Shown here: positions 1-10,730 of the stretch, one piece after another
How positions within the stretch are numbered: position 1 is the first letter of the stretch
Layout: each line of letters begins with the position of its first letter
Assembly: GCF_032884065.1 (NCBI RefSeq)
Contig: NC_088866.1
Span: 58,177,866-58,241,865, forward strand
DNA: 64,000 nucleotides
From: Artemia franciscana
Lineage: Eukaryota; Arthropoda; Branchiopoda; Anostraca; Artemiidae
Direction of reading: 5' to 3'
Made by a program: the position numbers and the translations under genes
The notes under the pieces: model-generated
Told to the model about the DNA's origin: nothing
The model's database searches: none
Seen by the model: only the letters and a program-made list of their open reading frames with translations

Positions 1-317
1 AGACAGGAGCTTGAAACCTATTCAACAGGGATTTCTGATACGCTAAATCTGATGGTGTGATTTTCATTAAGATCACTTGACTTTTAAGTGGTGCTTCATC
101 CCTTTTTCGAAAATCAGGAAAATTTTCTCAGGTTCGTAACCTTTGATGGGTAAGACTAAACTAAATGCAATTTATGTATTTGAAATCAGCATAAAAATCA
201 GATTCTTTTAATGTATCTATTGGTATCTAAATCCTTTTTTAAACCGTTTTCAGAGTCTTGGCTACTATTGAGCTGGATCGCTCCTTACTCATAGTTCGTT
301 ACCGCGAACTGTTTGAA
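1..317 (+). repeat. Family A repeat, 3' end only
   Basis: This is the last 0.3 kb of the 1.7-kb dispersed repeat called family A here. It matches the 3' ends of the copies ending at 5641, 6547, 19965 and 46421. It closes with the family's small terminal palindrome, in which CAGTTCGT-like and ACGAACTG arms are followed by TTTGA. The 5' part lies outside the window or is missing. LINE sequence follows directly. Confidence 0.85.
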
Positions 318-346
318 CCGCAGTTTTCTCAGATTTTTTCTTTTGG

Positions 347-541
347 TGACCATCTCCAGTCGTCTTGCCCCAGTGTTACACCAAAATGTGCGCGATGTGC
401 CGGTCCTCATGTTTCAGATAGAGACTCGCCTTGCAATTTGTCACCTAAGTGCGCAAACTGTGGAGGTGATCATGTTTCGTTTAGCCTCACTTGCCCTAAA
501 TTGAAAGCAATTGTCAGTCGCAAGTTACCGAAAACAAACTA
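347..541 (+). pseudogene. LINE ORF1 3' end, first (partial) copy
   Basis: This stretch encodes the C-terminal zinc-knuckle part of a gag-like LINE ORF1. It contains parts of C-x2-C-x3-H-x6/7-C knuckles, for example CARCAGPH and CANCGGDH. It is the first half of a tandem duplication with a 464-bp offset: 347-632 matches 811-1096 with about two mismatches. The reading frame upstream of 347 (from 258) is family A sequence and not part of the protein. The frame ends at TAA 540-542, overlapping the ATG of the next frame, as in the second copy. Confidence 0.75.
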
Positions 542-1006
542 ATGTCTGAATCAGTATCACTCGTGTCCTTCAATATTAATGGGACAAAAAACAAGGACCT
601 GACCATTGATGAACTGTACAGTAAGTTTGACAGTACAGTAAGTGTTTCTGGTGCCTCTAGGCTAGGGAAATCGCTTGCAGTAAAACTTGAATTCTCTGAT
701 GCAACATCAAGAGTCGAAGCATTTAGATATGGTCTCAAAGTTGGATACGAAATCCTAAGTGTTTATGAGTTCAAAGCGATTCCCCGGTGCTGTAACAATT
801 GCCGATCCCCTGACCATCTCCAGTCGTCTTGTCCCAGTGTTACACCAAAATGTGCGCGATGTGCCGGTCCTCATGTTTCAGATAGAGACTCGCCTTGCAA
901 TTTGTCACCTAAGTGCGCAAACTGTGGAGGTGATCATGTTTCGTTTAGCCTCACTTGCCCTAAATTGATAGCAATTGTCAGTCGCAAGTTACCGAAAACA
1001 AACTAA
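542..1006 (+). pseudogene. Chimeric LINE frame: ORF2 start fused to ORF1 zinc-knuckle end
   Basis: The first 30 or so codons are identical to the start of ORF2 (MSESVSLVSFNING...), the beginning of the endonuclease. At about 632 the frame jumps into ORF1 sequence and continues through three CCHC-type knuckles: CNNCRSPDH, CARCAGPH and CANCGGDH. A GTACAGTAAGT 11-mer occurs on both sides of the jump (617-627 and 633-643), so microhomology could have guided the join. The result is an artefact of the tandem duplication, not a normal gag protein. It stays open in frame by chance or because the event is recent. The stop codon overlaps the ATG of the complete ORF2. Confidence 0.8.
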
Positions 1007-3657
1007 TGTCTGAATCAGTATCACTCGTGTCCTTCAATATTAATGGGACAAAAAACAAGGACCTGACCATTGATGAACTGTACAGTAAGTTTGACATTGT
1101 ATGCTTTCAGGAACATCTTTTGACCGCAACGAGTGTTAATTTCCTGCGCCGCAGTTCCGCCCACTTTGTTTTCACAACAAATGCTAAATCTACTTTTGGA
1201 AGGCCTTCAGGGGGTTTAGCATGTATTATAAAACAAAAGCTCAGCTTTCTGTCCCCGTCATGCTATTTCTCTGATGAACATTTATTGGCTATAAGACTTG
1301 GTAAAACCGTATTGATAAACACTTACCTGCCTCACGATGGGAAGAATATGACATCGCTTAATAAATTCTCCAAAGCATGCTCTAGTTTGAAAACTCTCCT
1401 TCAAAGTATAAGCAAAAATGGGTACGAATTTATTATTATTGGAGATATGAACACTGATGTAAAACGTGATTCTGCTCGTACTGTGAACCTACTTGATTGT
1501 CTCCCTGATTACAGAATAATTGCGAAGGATCTACCCTTCTCGTATGTGCATAATTCCGGCAGCTTATCGGATATTGATCACGTGATTTGTTCCCCGTTCA
1601 TTACATCTTCAACAGTGCATGTCCACGAAGATGAGCAAGATATTGATCACCTTCCTTTATCGCTATGCTTTTCGATTAGAAAAGATAGTACTGACCAGGC
1701 TTGTGCTCCTGCCTCTAAATGGTTTGTGCGGAGTAATTGGAAAAATGTTAATATGCCATTATATATTTCAACCCTGGCCATTCTCCTTGGTTCTTTACGT
1801 GTACCTTTTCATCTACTCCAGCTGAGTGTTAGTCCTACTAAAAGTAATTACGATCTGAATCATTATTACAACCAAATCGTGTGGTGTTTAAAACGCGCTG
1901 AGGAGGTTGCTGTCCCTCAAGAGCGAGTGAGGAAAAGTACAAGGAAACCAATCTGGTCGTGTGACCCTGAGCTGAAAAGTGTGAAAAATAAAGCCAAATT
2001 GTGGCTGCGTATATGGGTTGCTAACGGTCGACCATTAGCTGGGAATGTGTTTGAAATAAAACAAAAAACTAAGCGTGAGTTTAAGAAATGTCTGCGATCG
2101 AGCCGTTACAAAGGGTTAGAATATCCTACCAATAAGAAAGAATGGGACAAAGTGATTAATTCAGCTAATTTAAATAACTCGGCAAATCCTACTTGCCCTA
2201 TTACGCCTTCTGCATGGTCTGACCACTATTCAGTTATATTTTCCAAATTGAATTATGCAGTGCACGCGCTTTATTCGAAACTGCTTGATTCGGTTCTCCC
2301 GCCTTCCCTGACTCAGGCACAAGTTATTCCCGTTTCAGTTGACGCTGTAATTGCATCTGTTAAGAAATTGAAATCAAGTTCTCTTGATATTGACGGTATC
2401 AGTGCTTGTCATCTAAAAATAAATTGCCCGTCTTTGTTTTTCCATTTACAGTTGTTTTTCCAAATGTGCCTTTGTTGTTCCCTCGTTCCTGACAGCTTTT
2501 TGTGTGGAACTGTCACTTCTGTACTTAAACGAGGTAAGACTCCTTTGGATTGTTCTTCTTACAGGCCTATCACGGTTGCTTGTAATTTTAGTAAAATCCT
2601 TGAACACATCCTACTTCCTTTCATAAGTATGAATGCTAATTTCGGGGAGAATCAGTTTGGTTTTCGGTCTGGCATCGGGTGCCAGCACGCTCACCGTGCT
2701 CTTGCTTTCCTTCTTAAAGATGCTTCGGCTAAAGGGTATGGTCTTCATATTTGTGCTCTTGATCTTTCTAAGGCTTTTGATAGCGTTGTACATAGTCAGG
2801 CTCTTTACTCTCTTTATAGTCACGGTATTAACCTTTCAGTTATTTTTCTTCTAAAGTTTTGGTATAGTAATTCTTATCTTCGAATTAAAACTAATGGTGC
2901 CCTTTCATCTTCTAATGTTCTTGTTCGTCGGGGCGTACGGCAGGGTGGAGTGTTATCTCCTAGTATTTTCAAATTTTGTATCTCTGGTATTCTTGAGAAT
3001 ATTTCTTCTATGTGTTTTGTTGGTTTGAGTGATATTTCTTACCTTGCTTATGCTGATGACATTCTTCTAATTAGCCGGTCTAAACTCAGTCTATCGCAGA
3101 TGGTTCATAAAGTTTCTTCTTCTTTTACTAAAATCGGTCTTTTGCTTAATGTTGATAAATGTGAGTATCTTTCTTTCAATGTTCCCTCTTCTCCTAGGCC
3201 TCTAATTTTTCAAAATTTTTCTATCCCTCATGTAGATTCGATCCGGTGGTTGGGTATTACACTTACAAAAAATCTTAAAACTCTTCGGGAGCGTGCTGTC
3301 TGGGATGCTAGAGTGAAAATCCAGATTGGTTACTCTAAAATTGTAGCCAATCGAGGGAAATACAATCGTATTGCCCTTGGTAAGCTTTATTCTACTTTTT
3401 CCGATCATTCTGTTCTTTACCTTTCTGGGCTTTACCCTATATTTAAGAAAAAAGACATTAGCGATATTCGATCCTCTTATTTCCGTTTCTGTAAATTTTT
3501 TCTCTATCTTCCTCTGTGGTATAAGAATCGAAAGATAATAAAAAAGTTCCATCTTCCGAACATTACTGAGAAGCTGACTGATCTACACAAAAAGCTCTCA
3601 GAAACGGCGTATCGGCGTTTGTCGCCTCACCACGGTCTGATCCGTTTGTATGATTAA
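1006..3657 (+). CDS. LINE ORF2: AP-like endonuclease plus reverse transcriptase, 883 aa, intact
   Basis: This ORF encodes the enzyme that nicks target DNA and copies the element's RNA into the nick. The N-terminal endonuclease shows SFNING at the start, the catalytic QEH near residue 35, GDMN at 146-149, SDIDH at 188-192 and DIDH at 213-216. The reverse transcriptase shows SSYRPITVACNFSKILEHIL, NQFGFRSG, motif A LDLSKAFDSV near 586, RQGGVLSP near 645 and YADD near 682, then DKCEYLSFN and IRWLGITL. The frame has no stop or frameshift. The length is near normal for a Jockey/CR1-type ORF2. All the key residues are present, so the enzyme could be active if expressed. The duplicated and truncated ORF1 upstream argues that this copy is no longer a complete element. 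Confidence 0.93.
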   Translation: MSESVSLVSFNINGTKNKDLTIDELYSKFDIVCFQEHLLTATSVNFLRRSSAHFVFTTNAKSTFGRPSGGLACIIKQKLSFLSPSCYFSDEHLLAIRLGKTVLINTYLPHDGKNMTSLNKFSKACSSLKTLLQSISKNGYEFIIIGDMNTDVKRDSARTVNLLDCLPDYRIIAKDLPFSYVHNSGSLSDIDHVICSPFITSSTVHVHEDEQDIDHLPLSLCFSIRKDSTDQACAPASKWFVRSNWKNVNMPLYISTLAILLGSLRVPFHLLQLSVSPTKSNYDLNHYYNQIVWCLKRAEEVAVPQERVRKSTRKPIWSCDPELKSVKNKAKLWLRIWVANGRPLAGNVFEIKQKTKREFKKCLRSSRYKGLEYPTNKKEWDKVINSANLNNSANPTCPITPSAWSDHYSVIFSKLNYAVHALYSKLLDSVLPPSLTQAQVIPVSVDAVIASVKKLKSSSLDIDGISACHLKINCPSLFFHLQLFFQMCLCCSLVPDSFLCGTVTSVLKRGKTPLDCSSYRPITVACNFSKILEHILLPFISMNANFGENQFGFRSGIGCQHAHRALAFLLKDASAKGYGLHICALDLSKAFDSVVHSQALYSLYSHGINLSVIFLLKFWYSNSYLRIKTNGALSSSNVLVRRGVRQGGVLSPSIFKFCISGILENISSMCFVGLSDISYLAYADDILLISRSKLSLSQMVHKVSSSFTKIGLLLNVDKCEYLSFNVPSSPRPLIFQNFSIPHVDSIRWLGITLTKNLKTLRERAVWDARVKIQIGYSKIVANRGKYNRIALGKLYSTFSDHSVLYLSGLYPIFKKKDISDIRSSYFRFCKFFLYLPLWYKNRKIIKKFHLPNITEKLTDLHKKLSETAYRRLSPHHGLIRLYD

Positions 3658-3773
3658 TGTCTATTGTTGACTCTCGTTTTTTTGTTATTTGTTTTCTGTT
3701 GTTCTTCAAGTTTTTACTCCACTATTTATCTTTTTGATGTAAGTGGGTTAGAAATAAATATTATTATATTATT
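3658..3773 (+). other. LINE 3' UTR and ATT-rich tail
   Basis: A short T-rich 3' UTR of about 100 bp ends in AAATAAATATTATTATATT. The block GATGTAAGTGGGTTA is shared with the second copy at 29281-29296, which marks it as element sequence. Tandem ATT tails are typical of CR1/I-type elements. Confidence 0.7.
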
Positions 3774-3859
3774 ATATACGTAATAATTTCTGTTCATTTT
3801 AAGTTGTAATGTTGTTTCTTACTTTCAGTTGGAAAAAAGTTGTTCTTTTTTATTTAATA
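3774..3859 (+). repeat. Solitary family A hairpin arm
   Basis: This segment matches the right arm of the family A hairpin: TACGTAATAATTTCTGTTC, then the variant of GCTCCTTACTTTCAG and a T-rich end with ATTTAAT. No left arm is present. It lies directly behind the LINE tail and was probably part of the LINE target. Confidence 0.7.
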
Positions 3860-3904
3860 ACCACCACAAGCCAAAAACATACAATATCTTCGGTTTATTA
3901 TCAC

Positions 3905-5641
3905 ATTAAATAAAAAAAACAAGTTTTTTGAAATGAAAGTAAGGAGCGACAATAAAACTTAAAACGAACAGAAATTACTCCGTATTGAAAGGGGCTTTTC
4001 CCCCTCGACACCCCGCTCCTTACGCTAAAGTTTTTATTGTTTTAAAAAGTAGAGTTGCGAGAAAGAATCAAACTTTAGCGCAAGGAGCGGGGTGTCGAGG
4101 AGGAAAAGCCCCTTTCATATACGGAGTAATTTCTGTTCGTTTTAAGTTTTAATGTCGCTCCTTACTTTCATTTCAAAAAACTTGTTTTTTTTAATTTAAT
4201 TTCTGAAAGTTTTTGAATTAATGCATGTCTGATTTTGACTCTCCGTACATAAATTATTAAAATGAAATTTGCATATTAATTCTTTTTTTGGCTAAATGGC
4301 TTTCTCTTAGTTTTGATCAGACGATTTGAGAAACAAGGGGTGGGGAAGGAGGCCTAGTTGCCCTCCAATTTTTCGGTTACTTAAAAAGGCAACTAGATCT
4401 TTTAATTTTTAACGAATGTTTTTATTAGTAAAAAAATACGTAACTTAAGAATTAACTTACGTAACAAACTTTTATATACTTATATTTTTGATTATATATA
4501 TGAAAGGGTTGGTCCCCTCGTTAATACCTTGCTCTTCACACTAAATCTTGTTTTGTCCCAATTCTTTGAGAATGACCCCTGAATCAGAAAGGCCTAGAAT
4601 AAATAGTTGAAATTACTTAAAAAATTTTTAGCATAAAGAGCGAAGTATTTATCTCCTCCTAAATACCTCGCTCTTTATGCTAAAGTTTTTTTTAGAATCC
4701 CTCATATGCGTAATAATCTCTGTTCGTTTTAAGTTTTAATGCTTCTCCTTACTTTCAATTGAAAAAAAAACTTTTTCATGTTTATATTTTCATTGTTTTT
4801 TTATAGTAATGCTAGAAAGTCCTGCGCCCTTTGCATTGAATTTCTCTTCCCCCATGAAATATTCCTCCAAGGAAAGATCCTCCCATATAGCCCCCTCCCC
4901 TGAACCCCACACCCAAACCACAAAAATCCCCCTGATAACGTCGGTACACTTCCCAGTAACTATTACTGTATGTAAACATTGGTCAAAGTTTGTAACTTGC
5001 AGCCCCTCTCCCAGGGACTGTGGGGGGTAAGTCATCCCCAAAGACATAGTTATTATGGTTTTTGACTATTCGGAACAAAATGGCTATCTCAAAATTTTGA
5101 TCCGTTGACTTTGGAGAAAAAATGAGCGTGGGAGGGGGCCCAGGTGCCCTCCAATTTTTTGGTCACTTAAAAAGGGCACTAGAACTTTTTATTTCCGTTA
5201 GAATGAGCCCTCTTGCAACGCTCTAGGACCACTTGGTCGATACGATGACCCCTGGGAAAAAAAAACAAAAAACAAATAAACACGCACCCGTGATTTGTCT
5301 TCTGGCAAAAAATACGAAATTCCCCATTTTTGTAGATTGGACCATGACATTTTTTCTATAGGGTTCTCTGATACGCTGAATGCGATGGTGCGATTTTGCG
5401 TTAAGATCCTATGACTTTTAGGGGGTGTTACCCCCTATTTTCCAAAATAAGGCAAATTTTCTCAGGCTCTTAACTTTTGATGACAAAGACTAAATTTGAT
5501 GAAACTTATATATCTAAAATCAGCATAAAAACCCAATTCTTTTGATATATCTTTTAGCATCGAAATTCCGTTTTTTAGAGTTTCGTTTAATATTGAGCCA
5601 GGTCGCTCCTTACTACAGTTCGTTACCACGAACTGTTTGAT
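3905..5641 (+). repeat. Family A repeat, full-length copy (about 1.74 kb)
   Basis: Structure in order. The first part is an outer hairpin (arms about 3905-4033 and 4070-4200, arms about 130 bp, loop about 36 bp) starting with ATTAAATAAA. Then comes a central region with two GGAGGGC/GCCCTCC-type blocks. A second hairpin (about 4490-4690) follows, built on GCGAGGTATT/AATACCTCGC-like arms. A long 3' region ends with a CAGTTCGT/ACGAACTG palindrome and TTTGA. I see no coding capacity: the short frames inside are not kept between copies. The element is non-autonomous. Long foldback arms suggest a foldback or rolling-circle-like DNA element, but no class-defining end or target duplication is clear. 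The outer-hairpin loop is inverted relative to the other copies. Confidence 0.85.
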
Positions 5642-5752
5642 AAAAATCATAGTTAAGAAGCTGCTTAAGATAAAATTAAAAGCTAAGATTGGCCGAAAAA
5701 CAACACAAACAAATTGTTGTTAACATCGGCCATTATTTAACAAAATTCTAAC
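5642..5752. other. Spacer between family A copies with a small imperfect inverted repeat
   Basis: A short AT-rich spacer. It contains TTGGCCGAAAAACAACAC and, 10 bp later, GTTGTTAACATCGGCCA, an imperfect inverted repeat that could form a small hairpin. Nothing else is seen. Confidence 0.4.
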
Positions 5753-6547
5753 TTTAGTGTAAAAAGCAAGGTACTGACGAGGGGAAGAAACTTCCTCATG
5801 TACGTAATATGAGAGGGTTCACCCCCTCGTCAATGCCTCCCTCTTTACGCTAAAGTTTGAATTTGGTTCCAATTCTTTAAGAATGCCCCCTGAATCCCAG
5901 AAGCCGTTTAATTAGAATAAATAGCTCTTTTGAAATTGCTAAAAGCACTTTAGCGCAAAGAGCGAGATATTGACGAGGGGTCGAACCCCCTCATATACGT
6001 AATAATTTCTTTTCGTTTTGAATTTTAATATTGCTCCTTACTTTCAGCTGAAAAAACACTTTTTTTAAGTTTAATCTCTAATTATTTTTTAAATAATGCT
6101 GCCAGTGACCCCTTCATGGAAATTCTCTTCCCCCATGAAAAATCCCTCCATGGAAAGATCCTCCCACCCCTGGGGAAAAAAACAAATAAACACGCATTCG
6201 TTATCTTTCTTCTGGCAAAAAATACAAAATTCCACATTTTGGCAGATATGAGCTTGAAAACTCTATAGTTGGGTTTTCTGATACGCTGGATCTGATGATG
6301 TAATTTTCAATAAGGTTCTACAGCTTTTAGCGCGTGTTTCCCCTTTTTTTTCGAAAATAAGGCGAATTTTCTCAGGCTCATAACTTCTGATGGGTAGGAC
6401 TAAAGTTGATGAAACTTGTATATTTAAAATCAGCATAAAAATCCAATTCTTTTGATTTATCTATATTGTCAAAACTTCGTGTTTAGATTTTCGGTTACTA
6501 TTGAGCCGGGTCGCTCCTTACTTACAGTTCGTTACCACGAACTGTTT
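5753..6547 (+). repeat. Family A repeat, internally deleted copy
   Basis: It starts with a hairpin of the second (inner) type, with CTTTAGTGTAAAAAGC and GAGGGGTC-like arms. It lacks most of the middle: sequence jumps near 6157-6178 from the AAAGATCCTCCCA block to CCCCTGGGG. It then has the usual 3' region, ending at GAACTGTTTCA. No coding sequence. Confidence 0.8.
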
Positions 6548-7275
6548 CATTGTTTTAATAATTGAATCAACTATCAAATACAGTATATATCAAACTATAA
6601 TTTCGATTCCTGGTTCCCGTCTTAGTAAAAAATTTATAACTACGATCAAATTAGTCATTTTTCTATTTAAATTATATCAATGTAGCTAATTGGAATGGAC
6701 TGGGATTCCCTTTTGTCCTCAGATGCAGCTTTAGCTAGCTTCATGGAAATTTATTGTGGTATTTTTGACATTACTTCTGCTGGAAGGTTTTTCCTGTCAT
6801 ATATGACAGTGGAAAGCAACTTCCCTTGTACGAATGCAGGGGGGGGGGGGCTGAATTCCTTCCTTCCCTTGTACGAATGAAGAGAGGGCTCAATTCCTTC
6901 CCCAAAAATGTAGTGATAGTCCCATAAATCCCTTTGCTTTCTGTTTATCATGTCTGTTACCACGTTTTCAGTTTTCCTATTACCTCACTCTCTTGTTTTT
7001 TGTCTTTTTTCCAGGCAGAAAATTATTGAAAAATTATTTTATTAATTTATTTAATTGTTAAATATAATAAATATCAAACGATTAGTTGTACTGTATTTAC
7101 ATGTTGATCACTTATATAAACACACAGTTCTTTAGCACAGTTTTGGTTATGTAAACAAAAATGTTTAGAGATGCACTCAGCTGTTTTAGGTCAACATCGA
7201 TGCGCACTTTTGAATTTTTAACCATCACTGAAGATGCTTTTTCTTTACTTGTTGTTTTCTTTTTGTCTATAGTGT
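6548..7275. other. AT-rich DNA; possible 3' flank of the minus-strand gene
   Basis: No gene is supported. Around 6830-6900 a short segment containing CTTGTACGAATG and CAATTCCTTCC is duplicated around a G run (6839-6850). Several TTTATT motifs at about 7036-7051 would read AATAAA on the minus strand, a possible poly(A) signal for the candidate terminal exon at 7281-7331. Confidence 0.3.
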
Positions 7276-7280
7276 TCATT

Positions 7281-7331
7281 CTAGACTTTTAACCAGACGT
7301 TGTAATTCCATTTCTGGGATTTCTGGAAGAC
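7281..7331 (-). CDS. Candidate terminal exon (exon 8) of the split minus-strand gene
   Basis: On the minus strand a pyrimidine-rich stretch ending TTATATTTCAG gives a good acceptor just before 7331. In the phase delivered by the exon at 8590-8758 it reads VFQKSQKWNYNVWLKV and a TAG stop. The alternative frame (LPEIPEMELQRLVKSLE, stop TGA at 7276) also looks protein-like and would need a different upstream phase. The existence of an exon is moderately supported; the frame and its membership of the gene are uncertain. Confidence 0.3.
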   Translation of the reverse strand, partial: VFQKSQKWNYNVWLKV

Positions 7332-7854
7332 CTGAAATATAAGAGGTGCAATTTAAACACTAATCAGCCAAACCTGGGGAAAGGGTCGGAAACTAAGTTT
7401 AATTTGGTCTCTTACTTTTTCAAGTCCTTCATAAGGAGGATCCTTGAAGAGGAATTCAACCTCACCCCCCTTTTTGTGACCTAGTACTATATCGAATAGA
7501 CATTTACTAGCGGCGGAGTAAAGGCAACAATTGTTTACTATAATTGTTACTATTTGTAAGGGAGGTTACTGATCTGAAATACTCACTAACCTTCAGGTAC
7601 CTGTCGCGTAGTATCACTTAATTGTTTTCAGATTATTGATTTGCTAGAGATTATGGACTCTTACTTATTACAAAGTAAGATACAATGTTGTGGGTACCAG
7701 ACATAAGGACAACTGGTAAATAGTTTTGTAGCCAGCCTTTTTCGTAATAACCATACCGATCTTTTATACAACTATACCAGCCTATACAAAGTTAAGCTGC
7801 TTCACTTACTATAATACCTTGTCAAAGAATAATTATTTTGCATCATCGTGCATA

Positions 7855-8589
<735 letters not shown>

Positions 8590-8758
8590 TTCAGAATCTA
8601 TAATATGAGTATTTAGCATAGGCTTTTGCTGGTCCAGAGCAACTGAAGATATGAGCTTCGTCTTCTGAGAATCCAGTTCTCCGCAGGTCTCTCTTGGAAC
8701 ACCAACCTCGATTGGGTAAGAACCTTCCGTGCAAGAAAGCTGGGAATCACTCTTTTCT
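8590..8758 (-). CDS. Candidate exon 7 of the split minus-strand gene
   Basis: The acceptor is CTTTCAG ending at 8759; the donor is GAA/GTAAGG after 8590. In the phase left by the exon at 8842-8929 it is open for 56 codons (EKSDSQLSCTEGSYPIEV ... HIIDSE) and ends in phase 0. It is richer in GC and purine-first codons than the flanks. A second frame (LPNRGWCSKRDL ... YSYYRF, stop TGA) is also open with an alternative acceptor at 8740. The short 83-bp intron to the next exon and the matching phase favour the first reading. I do not recognise the protein segment. Confidence 0.4.
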
Positions 8759-8841
8759 CTGAAAGATTTTATAACGCCCTACTCGATGATCCCACTTTGT
8801 AAATCTTACAATTAAACCCTTCAGTGAATATGAAAGCTTAC

Positions 8842-8929
8842 CGTACGCTGGTACTTCGGAAGGCTGTTGGCATCGCAACCCAGGGTGTTGCAGGCACCAC
8901 CAGCGCAGAAATATAACCTTGTCGAAAAC
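8842..8929 (-). CDS. Candidate exon 6 of the split minus-strand gene
   Basis: It ends at a strong donor, ACG/GTAAGC. With the acceptor GATGTTCCAG at 8930-8932 it starts in phase 1, as the exon at 12459-12614 requires, and reads GFRQGYISALVVPATPWV ... FRSTSV, ending in phase 2. The frame is open further upstream to about 9045, so the exon could be longer with another acceptor, for example at CACAAAG. Phase agreement on both sides is the main support. The function is unknown. Confidence 0.35.
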
Positions 8930-9240
8930 CTGGAACATCTTTATGTAGCTGGAGCCGAGTGACCGTTTTATGACTTTTATCTGATGATGTACTGGTACTA
9001 TATGCTTTGTGCCGTGGCAAGCCAAGGATATGGTCACGTTTGAAATAGTTTTAGTTTCTAACGTCCATTGTCTTTATAAACAAGCAATAATTGTTTATTT
9101 TCTCTCGAAAGCGACCCCAAATTTTTTCGCGAAAATTGATATCTTGGGATATTCTCGCATAAAAAACGATCTAGATAGGTCAGAAACCTGAAAAAATTCG
9201 TTAAGAGCCTTAATTGTGGAAAAATGAGCTTCAATAATCA
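8930..9240. other. Putative intron 5, 3' part
   Basis: AT-rich sequence with no repeat that I recognise, apart from the open upstream extension of candidate exon 6. Confidence 0.3.
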
Positions 9241-10730
9241 AAAATCTTTGAACAGCATTAGTATGAAACGACATTAAATTGTGGAAAGATTAAGAAACTG
9301 GTAATTGCAAAAATATTTGTATATATTTTAAAAAGGTATTCAAACGATTGCAAAACCTTAAAAAAGAAAACCAAAAGTTTGAAGCTCAGTTGAAATCGTT
9401 TTTAAAAATCGAACAAGCTTTAATAATCAAATATGTTTAAAAAAAAATTAGTATGAAAATACAGCAAATGGTCTGCGGTTAGACGACAAGCGACAATGAG
9501 AATCCATATATGGTGGCTGGTGGCTGGTAATTGCGAAAATATTTGTATATATTTTAACAAGGGATTACAACAATTCAAAAACCTTAAAAAAGAAAATCAA
9601 AAGTTTGAAGCTTAGTAGATATCGTTGTTAGAAATCGGTCTTGATTTAATAATCAAATACATTTGAAAAGACTGCAATATCAAAAGATAGCATATTGTCT
9701 GCGGTAAGAAGACAAGCAACAATGAGAATTCATACATAGAAGCGTGCCGCGTGCCGTTCATGCAGAAGATTATATTAAATTGCTTAAAGAGGAAAAAAAC
9801 TGGCAATTGCAAAAATATTTGCATATATTTTGACAAGGGATTACAACAATTCAAAAGCCTTAAAAAGAAAACGAAAAGATTGATGAATTATATCATTCTC
9901 CCTCCCCCCACTACAAGAGTGAATTTATCGCTATTGGGAAAATTGAAGATTTTTATGCACGGATAAGTTTACCTTAAATTGCTTAAAGAGTAAAAAAATG
10001 GTAATTGCAAAAATATTTATATAATTTTTTACAAGATATGACAACAAATCAAAAACCTTAAAAAAGAAAACAAAAGTTTGAATTCTAGTAGAAATCCTTG
10101 TTAGAAATCGGAATTGCAGTAATAGTCAAATATCTTTGAAAAGGTCAGTATGGAAAGACATTAAATTGCGTAAAGAGCAAAAACGGGTAATTGCAAAAAT
10201 ATTTGTATATATTTTAACAAGGGGTTACAACAATTCAAAGGCCTTAAAAAAGAAAATTGGAAGTTTGAACCCTAGTAGAAATCGTTGTTAGAAAAATATT
10301 ATTACCGAATTTTGTTTCTTACAAGTATAAGCAATGTCTTTTTAAAACATGAAAAGTTGAAAAAATTTTTAAGTTCAGTTCAGAATTGCTGAAGTTATTG
10401 TTAAAACTGCAAACATATTTACGGTGTCTGAGCAATAATTTTAATGTTTTAATTCAAACCAGAAAAAAAACCTGAAAAATTTTAAAGTTAGTTGTTTTTT
10501 GTTAGGTAAAATCCACCCGCTACGTGATAAAGCTTACAATTTTAAACGCAGCGAGTTATATAATGTCAATAACAAGGCCCAAAAAACTAAGATTTGCAAT
10601 TATTACAGTTGATGATTCGGTATTTTGATAAGGGATTACAACAATTCAAAAACCTTAAAAAAGAAAAACAAAAGTTTCAAGCTTACTACACATCGTTGGT
10701 AGAAATTGGACTTGCTTCAGTAGTATACTT
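9240..10730 (+). repeat. Degenerate tandem array, unit about 0.2 kb (family C)
   Basis: At least six copies of a unit that carries TTGCAAAAATATTTGTATAT, then AAGGGATTACAACAATTCAA, then CCTTAAAAAAGAAAA and AGTTTGAAGC. Starts of the GGTAATTGC-like motif fall at 9300, 9526, 9802, 10000 and 10186, so the spacing is 186-276 bp. A last partial unit is at 10620-10730, after an unrelated AT-rich stretch (10300-10620). Some units also contain AGAAGACAAGCAACAATGAG. The same family lies in reverse orientation at 62780-63310. Confidence 0.85.

Larger units (their letters stand above)
318..3773 (+). mobile_element. LINE retrotransposon with intact ORF2 and rearranged ORF1
   Basis: A non-LTR retrotransposon. 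It holds a partial and duplicated ORF1 zinc-knuckle region (347-1005), an uninterrupted ORF2 (1006-3657) and a short 3' UTR. The 3' end reads GATGTAAGTGGGTTAGAAAT, followed by ATT-rich tail repeats to about 3773. A second copy of the family (28089-29330) shares the same 3' end, which supports this boundary. The 5' part of ORF1 is missing and the left side abuts family A sequence. The right flank (3774-3859) is a single family A hairpin arm, so the LINE sits between pieces of that repeat. The CCHC ORF1, the endonuclease-RT ORF2 and the short tandem tail fit the Jockey/CR1/I superfamily. I cannot fix the clade. Confidence 0.85.

Noticed and set aside
4790-5047. Open frames inside family A copies (also near 19127, 22787, 45739)
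   Set aside because: The frames are not kept between copies and show no domains; the repeat is non-coding.
3905-5641. Family A as a typical Helitron
   Set aside because: There is a 3' hairpin, but no CTRR end, no clear 5' TC and no A/T host-site pattern that I can establish; left unclassified.
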